A stretch of 41,158 nucleotides of DNA, taken from assembly GCA_022844475.1 (NCBI GenBank), contig JALHLR010000033.1, positions 1 through 41,158 of the forward strand, read 5' to 3'. The position numbers and the translations under genes were made by a program. Below are positions 8,294 through 15,100 of the stretch, piece after piece. A model generated the notes under the pieces. That model was not told the DNA's origin. It made no database searches and saw only the letters and a list, made by a program, of their open reading frames with translations. Numbering within the stretch: position 1 is the first letter of the stretch; every line of letters begins with the position of its first letter. Source of the stretch: Hyphomonadaceae bacterium. GTDB lineage: Bacteria; Pseudomonadota; Alphaproteobacteria; Caulobacterales; Hyphomonadaceae.

Positions 8294-9916
8294 ATGTTCG
8301 ACGAAAGCCTGCACGTCTCCGACATGGACACGGAGAGCCGTGCCCGCGAACGGTTTGCCGCTTATGAATCGACCGTCAGTGCGGCCGAAGACTATCATCG
8401 CCGCGAGCGCTACGACGCCGCCGCTGCTTTCGCGCATGTCGCTGCCCTCTCGGCGCTGCGGCCGCATGCAGGCCTTTTTGCAAGCCCGCGGCTCGAGCGC
8501 ATGCTCATCGATATCGGCCGCCGCACCGCCACCCCAACCAACTGGCGCCGCCCCACAACCTCCAAGATCAGGAGCGTCCTGCACGTCGCAACCGAAATGC
8601 TTCCTGTCGGCGGACTGGTCAACAACCTCGTCCATTGGCTGCGCGCCGACACAAGCCGCACGCATTCACTGGCGCTGACCGGCCAGCACATCGCCCTGCC
8701 GGAAAAGGTCAGCAGCGAGATCATCAGGTCCGGTGGTCAGATCCACCGCATCAATCAGACGATCGGTCATCAGGTCGCCTGGGCGCGCAAGCTTCGCGAC
8801 ATTGCACAGGCCCACGACGCCGTCGTGCTGCACACATATGGTCAGGATCCAATCCCGGTCATGGCGTTCGCCGAAGCGGAGAAGCGCCCGCCCGTCCTGC
8901 TGCTCAACCATGCCGATCACCTGTTCTGGCTCGGCGCTTCGGTGGCGGACGTCGTGCTCAACATGCGGCAAGCCGCGCAGGATCTCACAATCACGCGTCG
9001 CGGCGTCGCGCCGGAGCGCAACATCGTCCTGCCAACAGTTGTCTCCACGCCGGTCCGCACGCGCACGCGCGCGGAGGCCAGGCGTGAATTGGGAATCGCC
9101 GAGGATGCGATTTTCCTCCTCTCCGCAGCGCGTGAATTGAAGTACAACACGGTCGACGGGGTTACTTTTTCCGCGACCCATGTCGAGCTCCTGAGAAAAC
9201 ACCCCAAAGCGGAGCTACTGGTCCTCGGCGCCGGCGAGCGGCCCGACTGGGCGGCAGACAAGGCGGCCGTCAACGGACGCATCCGCTCCCTGCCCCCAAC
9301 ACCCGACACGCGCACCTATTTCGAAGCCTGCGACATCTATGTCGACAGCTTCCCCTTCGTATCCTCGACATCAATGATGGAAGCCGCCGGCCTGGGCGCT
9401 CCCCTGGTCTCGCGCTTCTACGGGCCAGACGACGCGCGCATATTCGCCATCAACCACCCAGGCATCGACGAGCCGACGCTCCATGCGTACACGGAGGTAG
9501 CGTATCTTGCGCACCTCGATCGCCTGATCTCGGATCCCGACTTCCGCATGGCGAAGGGAGAGGAGGCGCGTCAGTCCGTCCTCGCGCATCACACAGCGCC
9601 AGGCTGGGCCGGTTTCCTCGAGAGGGCTTACCACCACGCGGAAACGATCACGCCTGTTGAGCCGTCATCCGTTTTTCCACGCGATCAGGCAGACACCTTC
9701 TCACACGGCGAGCCCGACCGGAGCCTCTACAACGTGTTCGGGTTCGACGGCGAAGCGCCAGCGCGGCTCCTGCGCGGGATTGCTGGTCTCTTGCCGGTCG
9801 CTGAGCGATCAGCCGTATGGACACGCCTGCTGCGCGAGCGCGGTTTCTGGGACAGGAAGGACGCCGTCCGCCTGCTCTTCCCCACGTGGCTGTTGCGTCG
9901 CCTGCAACCTCGCTGA
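8294..9916 (+). CDS. glycosyltransferase, GT-B fold (GT4-like)
   Basis: This 540-residue protein has a GT-B glycosyltransferase core at about residues 95-430. The donor half contains LLSAARELKYN, LLVLGAGERPDW and ACDIYVDSFPFVSSTSMMEAAGLGAPLVS, the usual nucleotide-sugar site of GT4-like enzymes. The first ~90 residues and last ~110 are unassigned extensions. There is no signal peptide or membrane segment, so it probably works at the cytoplasmic face on the lipid-linked glycan or on a protein. AGAGAGG at 8282-8288 precedes the ATG. It is the last gene of the plus-strand operon, 23 bases after the ATPase, and its stop abuts the stop of the convergent GT41 gene with no spacer. Confidence 0.75.
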   Translation: MFDESLHVSDMDTESRARERFAAYESTVSAAEDYHRRERYDAAAAFAHVAALSALRPHAGLFASPRLERMLIDIGRRTATPTNWRRPTTSKIRSVLHVATEMLPVGGLVNNLVHWLRADTSRTHSLALTGQHIALPEKVSSEIIRSGGQIHRINQTIGHQVAWARKLRDIAQAHDAVVLHTYGQDPIPVMAFAEAEKRPPVLLLNHADHLFWLGASVADVVLNMRQAAQDLTITRRGVAPERNIVLPTVVSTPVRTRTRAEARRELGIAEDAIFLLSAARELKYNTVDGVTFSATHVELLRKHPKAELLVLGAGERPDWAADKAAVNGRIRSLPPTPDTRTYFEACDIYVDSFPFVSSTSMMEAAGLGAPLVSRFYGPDDARIFAINHPGIDEPTLHAYTEVAYLAHLDRLISDPDFRMAKGEEARQSVLAHHTAPGWAGFLERAYHHAETITPVEPSSVFPRDQADTFSHGEPDRSLYNVFGFDGEAPARLLRGIAGLLPVAERSAVWTRLLRERGFWDRKDAVRLLFPTWLLRRLQPR

Positions 9917-11962
9917 TCAGGCCGCTTTCGGCTTGGCGCGTACGCGCTGCGCATCGGGCTTTTCTTCGCCGGCCCACAGCCGCCCGTCGGCATCCATCGG
10001 ATGATGATAGTGCCGGCGCGCCAGCTGTGCGCGGTAGAAGCCTTCATAGTCGGTGAGCGCACCGATCTCGCGGACCTCGTGGTCCTGCGCGACGCCAATG
10101 TCGAAATAGGCATCGAGATTGGAAAGCCGCGGCCGCGGCAGGTTCCCGGCGATATAGTCGGCGCGCATCTGCAGGTAGAGTTCTTCCAGCGCCCGCGAAA
10201 GCTTGGCCACGTCGAACAGCGTGCAGGTATCGCGATTGGCGATGAGGCGCTGGCGGATGAGTTCCAGCTCGCCCCTGCCCGCGCCTGCAAGGTGGATGGC
10301 GCGCGCAACGAAGTCGTCGGGCGTCTCGCAGACGAGGTCAGGCAGGCCAGCCGACCGCAGAAGGCTGCCGCAGACGCGGCTGGCGAAACAGCGGCCAGAC
10401 CAGGTCAGCACAGGCACGGCCATCCACAACGCATCCGAAGCCGTCGTGTGCGCCCCGTACGGCACCGAGTCGAGGAACAGGTCGGCTAGCGGATATCGCG
10501 CAAGGTGACGCGCATTCGGAAGCTTCGGTGCAAACACCAGACGCGTGCCCGCAACGCCCCGCGCCTCAGCTTGCTCACGAAGGCGCTGGTTGGTTTCCGG
10601 CGAATAGTCGAGCAGCCAGAGAACGCTGTTCTCCGTCGCCTTCATGATCTCCATCCAGCGATCGAAGCTGAAGCGCGTGAATTTGTGGCTGGCATTGAAG
10701 CAGCAGAACACGAATGCATCGTCCGGCAGCCCGAAGTCTGCGCGCGTCGGGACCGTCTCGTCCACGATGCGCTTGCGATCATTGGGCTGGTAGCACGGCA
10801 GGCGCACCACCCGCTCCGAGTACCAGTCCTCGGCATAGTCCGGAATCGTCCAGTCGTCGGCGACGATGTAGTGATGGAAGGATGAGCCCATCGTGCCGGG
10901 ATAGCCAAGCCAGTTGACCTGGATCGGCGCAGGCCTGCGCGCGAAGACACCGATGCGGGCATCCCGCGTATGCCCGTTCACGTCCACGAGGATATCGATT
11001 CCGTCTTGCGCGATCTGCGCAGCCGCATCGTCATCCGACACGCCGCGTAGGTCGCGCCAGTGATCGACGGACGCCTTGATGCGCGCCTGGATCGGATCGT
11101 CGGCCTTGATTCCCGTGTAGTACGCAAATACCTCGAACTCTTTCCGGTCGTGCTCCTCGAAGAAGTTGACCATGAGATAGCCGACCGCATGATGGCGCAG
11201 GTCGGACGAGACATAACCGATGCGCAGGCGGCGCTTGGGATCGATCTCTGCCGTGCGACGATCAAAGCGCGTCGTGCGCTCATCGATCGACGCCATCGTG
11301 CGCACATACTTGTCGCTCGCCGCTAGCTGGAACAGCGGGTCATCGGTATAGGCGCAGACCGACAGCGGGTGGAGTTTCGAGACCAGGGTGCGGCGCGAGA
11401 ACTTGCCGTCCTCCGGCGCCATAGGCCATTTGCACTGCGACAGGCGCGCGGCAACATATTGCTCGGTCACGTCGCGGGCTTCTGGCGCGAGTTCGAGACA
11501 CTGGGTCAGCATCGTTTCCGCCGCCGCCAGCGACTGGTTGTCAGACAGGACGCGGCTGATCTGCTTCATCAGCGTGACCTTGTAGCCGACCGCATCGGCG
11601 GAAACAGCCGCCATGCGATCCAGCCCGTCGCGCCATTGCTCGACGGCTTCCTTCGCCATGCCGCGCCGCTCGTAAGACGAACCAAGATTGATGCACGCGG
11701 GCGCAAAATCCGGCTTCATCGTCAGCGCGGCCTTCAGCTCAGACTCCCCACCCTGCTCGTCACCCAGCTGCTGCAGCAGCGTCGAGCAGTTGAAGTGTGC
11801 GATGAAAAGGAGCGGGTGTTCCTTGTTGAAGGAAATCCAGACTTGGTAGAGCTGACGCGCCTCGTCCGGCGCCAGCCGCCCAGCCGTCGCCAGCAGTTCC
11901 TCGATCGGCAAGCCACCGGCCGTGATCTTCTGGATCGCAGCAAGGAAGGTCGATTGCGACAT
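9917..11962 (-). CDS. TPR-GT41 glycosyltransferase (SPINDLY/OGT-type, protein O-glycosylation candidate)
   Basis: This 681-residue protein has an N-terminal helical TPR-like region (about 40-200, with ALTMKPDFAPACINLGSSYERRGMAKEAV a clear TPR) and a C-terminal GT41 catalytic region (about 255-650). GT41 signatures include RIGYVSSDLRHHAVG with its histidine, ILVDVNGHT, NWLGYPGTMG, FCCFNASHKF with the phosphate-binding lysine, and LFLDSVPYGAHTTASDALW. GT41 enzymes attach sugars to Ser/Thr (OGT, SPINDLY) or Asn (HMW1C). Caulobacter FlmG, a TPR plus glycosyltransferase protein, modifies flagellin. This gene lies 169 bases downstream of the giant Thr/Ser-rich repeat gene on the same strand, so that protein is the obvious candidate acceptor. 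Donor and acceptor are inferred, and a polysaccharide role remains possible. The ribosome site is weak. Confidence 0.85.
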   Translation of the reverse strand: MSQSTFLAAIQKITAGGLPIEELLATAGRLAPDEARQLYQVWISFNKEHPLLFIAHFNCSTLLQQLGDEQGGESELKAALTMKPDFAPACINLGSSYERRGMAKEAVEQWRDGLDRMAAVSADAVGYKVTLMKQISRVLSDNQSLAAAETMLTQCLELAPEARDVTEQYVAARLSQCKWPMAPEDGKFSRRTLVSKLHPLSVCAYTDDPLFQLAASDKYVRTMASIDERTTRFDRRTAEIDPKRRLRIGYVSSDLRHHAVGYLMVNFFEEHDRKEFEVFAYYTGIKADDPIQARIKASVDHWRDLRGVSDDDAAAQIAQDGIDILVDVNGHTRDARIGVFARRPAPIQVNWLGYPGTMGSSFHHYIVADDWTIPDYAEDWYSERVVRLPCYQPNDRKRIVDETVPTRADFGLPDDAFVFCCFNASHKFTRFSFDRWMEIMKATENSVLWLLDYSPETNQRLREQAEARGVAGTRLVFAPKLPNARHLARYPLADLFLDSVPYGAHTTASDALWMAVPVLTWSGRCFASRVCGSLLRSAGLPDLVCETPDDFVARAIHLAGAGRGELELIRQRLIANRDTCTLFDVAKLSRALEELYLQMRADYIAGNLPRPRLSNLDAYFDIGVAQDHEVREIGALTDYEGFYRAQLARRHYHHPMDADGRLWAGEEKPDAQRVRAKPKAA

Positions 11963-12066
11963 GGTGCAGCCTGATCAGCAGGCGCCATGACCCGTAACCG
12001 GCTGATGCCGGCGCGGTGCGCCAAACCGGGGCAGGATTGGCGTTCGTTGCTCAACAAAAGGTAAAT

Positions 12067-12104
12067 CCGCGGGGGGCGGCGTGTTCACACGACGCCCCCC
12101 GCGG
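12067..12104 (-). terminator. very strong hairpin after the repeat-protein gene
   Basis: A 17-bp stem (67-83 with 88-104 of this block) contains one mismatch, a run of six G:C pairs and a TTCA loop. It begins 27 bases after the stop of the repeat-protein gene. On the minus strand it is followed by ATTTACCTTTTG, a modest U-tract; on the plus strand TTGTTTTT is better. It probably ends or strongly reduces transcription from the repeat gene before the GT41 gene, and may also block readthrough in the plus direction. Confidence 0.75.
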
Positions 12105-12131
12105 CTTGTTTTTCCCTTGGCGGTCCGCGAC

Positions 12132-15100
12132 TTAGCCGAGGCCGAGCAGGTAGGCTTCGAGCTGCGGGTCGCTGAACGAGGCGACCTGGGTGCTCGAGAA
12201 GGCGGTAAGCTGCGTCGAGGTCAGCGCCGACAGGTTGGTCGTCGACAGCTGGTCGATCTGCGTTATCTGCAGCTGCGAAAGCTGCGTGGTATCGAACGCG
12301 GCGATCGCCGTGGACGAAATCGCTCCGATCACCGTGGTCGTGATTGCGCGGACCTGCGTCGTGTTCAGCGCAGCAACCTGCGTGGCGTTGAACTCGTCGA
12401 GATCCGTCGCGTCCATCGCGGCAATCTGCGAGGTCGTGAAGGCCTGCACCTGCGTCGCCGCGAGCCCGCTGAGCTGCGTTGTATCGAGCGCCTTGACGAC
12501 CGCGTTGGTCAGGCGCGCCAGCTGGCTCGTGTTGAACGAAGCGACCTGCGTATCCGACAGCGAAGCGATGTTCGTAGATGTCAGCGCGGCCACTTGAGTC
12601 GTCGTCAGGGCTCCAAGCTGGGTCGCCTCCATCTCGGCGATATCGGCGGCGCCAAGCCCGGCGATCTGCGTGGTCGTCAAAGCCTTGACCTGCGTCGTCG
12701 ACAGCTCGCCGAACTGCGTCGCATCGAGCGCCGACAGGTTGGTGGTCGAAAGAGCCGAGAGCTGGGTCGTGGTGAGCCCGCCGACATGCGTCGTCGTCAG
12801 CGCCGACATCTGCGTCAGATCCAGCGCCGACAGATTGCTGGCCGAGATAGACTGCACCTGCTGCAGCGTCATGGCTGCAATCTGCGCGTCCGTCATCGCC
12901 GCGAACTTGGTCGACGAGAAGGCCCCGAGCTGCGTCACCGTCATGGCCGCGATCTGGTCGGTCGAAAACTCGGTGACGTCCGTGGTCGACAGCGCTGTGA
13001 TCTGAGCGGCCGAGATGGCGCGGACCTGCGTCGTCGTCATCGCTGCAACCTGCGTTGCCTCGAGGTTCGAGAGCGAGGTGGTCGACAGCGACTGGATCTG
13101 CGTCGTCGTGAGCGCAGCAACCTGCGTCTCGACCAGGGCCGCGACAGCTGTGGTGGACAGCGCACGGACCTGCGTGCCGGTCAGGCTCGCCAATTGCGTC
13201 TCGTTGAACTCGGCCATGTCCGCGCCGGTCAGCGCCGCCAGCTGGGTCGTCGTGAACGACTGGAGCTGCGTCGTATTGAGTTCGCTGACCTGCGTCAGAT
13301 CGAGCGCGCCAACTGCATCCGTCGTCAGCCTGGCCAGCAGCGTGCCGCTGAACGCGCCGACTTGTTCGGCCGAGAGTTCGGTGATGTCCGTCGACGTCAA
13401 CGCCGCAGCCTGCGTCGAGGTGAGCTGGCCAATCTGGGTCGTCGTCAAGGCGCCCGCCTGAGTGGCGTCGAGCGCCGAGAGGTTGGTGGTCGACAGCGCC
13501 TTGACCTGCGTCGTCGTCAGGGCCCCAACCTGAGTTTCGGTCAGCGCACCGACGTTCGTTGTCGTGAGGCCCGCCACTTGCGATGTGGTCAGGGCGCCCA
13601 CCTGCGTCGTCGTCAGGGCGCCGAGCTGCGTCGCATCGAGCGATGTCAGGTTGGTCGTCGACAGGCCGGCGACCTGCGTCGTCGAGAAGGCGGCGATCTG
13701 CGTATCGAGCAGCGCGCCGACCTTGGTGGTGTTCAGTGCATTCAGCTGGCTGTTGGTCAGCGAAGCGACCTGAGTGGTCACAAGAGCCGACAACTGCGTC
13801 TCGTCGAGCGAGGCGAAGGTCGCGGCCGACATCGCGCGCAGCGCGGTCGTAGCGAAGGCCTGGATCTGCGTGTCGCCAAGGTCGGCAAGGTTCGTAGCGG
13901 TGAGGCCCTGCGCCTGCGTCTGCGTCAGCGCGCCGATCTGATCGGTGGTGAGCTCGGCGACGTCGGTCGCCGAGAGGCCGGTGATCTGGCTAGCCGAGAG
14001 CGAGCGGACCTGCGTCGTGGACAGCGCGCCCATCTGCGTGGCGTCGAGCGCCGAGAGATTGGTCGCCGTGAGCGAGGCAAGCTGTGTCGTGGTGAGGGCG
14101 CTGACCTGCGTATCCGCGAAGGCGCCGATATTGGTCGTCGACAGTCCGCGAACCTGGGACGTCGTGAAGGCCGCGACCTGCGTCGTCGTGAACTCCGCCA
14201 TGTCGGTCGTGGACAGGCCATTGAGCTGCGCAGTCGTCAGTTTCTGCAGCTGGGTCGCGCTCAGTGCGTTCACCTGCGTCGCTTCAAGCGCCGACAGATT
14301 CGTCTCCGATACCGCTCCAATCTGGGTGACTGTCATCGCGCCGAGCTGCGTCTCGGTGAAGGCCATGAACTTGGTCGAGTCGAGCGCCGAGAGCTGCGAC
14401 GTCGTCAGCGATGCGACATGTGTGGTCGTCAGCGCCGCCAACTGTGTTTCGGCAAGCGCCGAGAAGTTGGTCGCCGACAGCGCCTTGACGCCTACGGCCG
14501 AGATCGCGGCGATCTGCGTTTCGGCAAGGTTCGCCATGTTGGTCGATGTCAATGCCACGAGCTGCGTGTTCTGCAGCGCGCCGATCTGGGTCGTGGTGAA
14601 CTCGGCGACATCAGCCGCATCGAGGCCGCCGATCTGCGTGGTCGTAAGCGCCTTGACCTGCGTCGTGGTCAGCGCCGCGACCTGCGTCGCGTCAAGCGAC
14701 GATACGCTGGTCGAGGTAAGCGCCGCAATCTGGCTGGTGGACAGCGCCGCAACCTGAGTGGCAGCCAGCGCTCCAACGCCCGTCGCGTTGAGGCCGGCGA
14801 CCTGCGCAGTGGTCAGCGAGGCGATCTGTGTGGTCGAGAACTCGGCGATGTCGGATGCGTCGAGCGACCCGAGCTGCGTGGTGGAAAGCCCCTGCACCTG
14901 CGTCGTACGGAGGGCGGCAACCTGCGTCGCATTGAGGGCGGCGACCGCTTCTGTGGCCAGCGCGGTCATCTGCGTGGTGACCAGTGACTGGATCTGCGTC
15001 GTCGTCATCTCGCCGATATCGCCAGCAGCGAGACCCGCCACCTGCGTCGTCGTCAGGGCCGCGATCTGTGTCGCGCTCAGCGCAGCCATCTGCGTCGTAT

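Noticed and set aside
12081..14987. Very long plus-strand open frame opposite the repeat gene, rich in R, G, L, D
   Set aside because: It is the mirror of the 24-bp periodic coding repeat. Low stop-codon density on the antisense strand follows from the repeat composition. A second such frame at 15714-16934 has the same cause.
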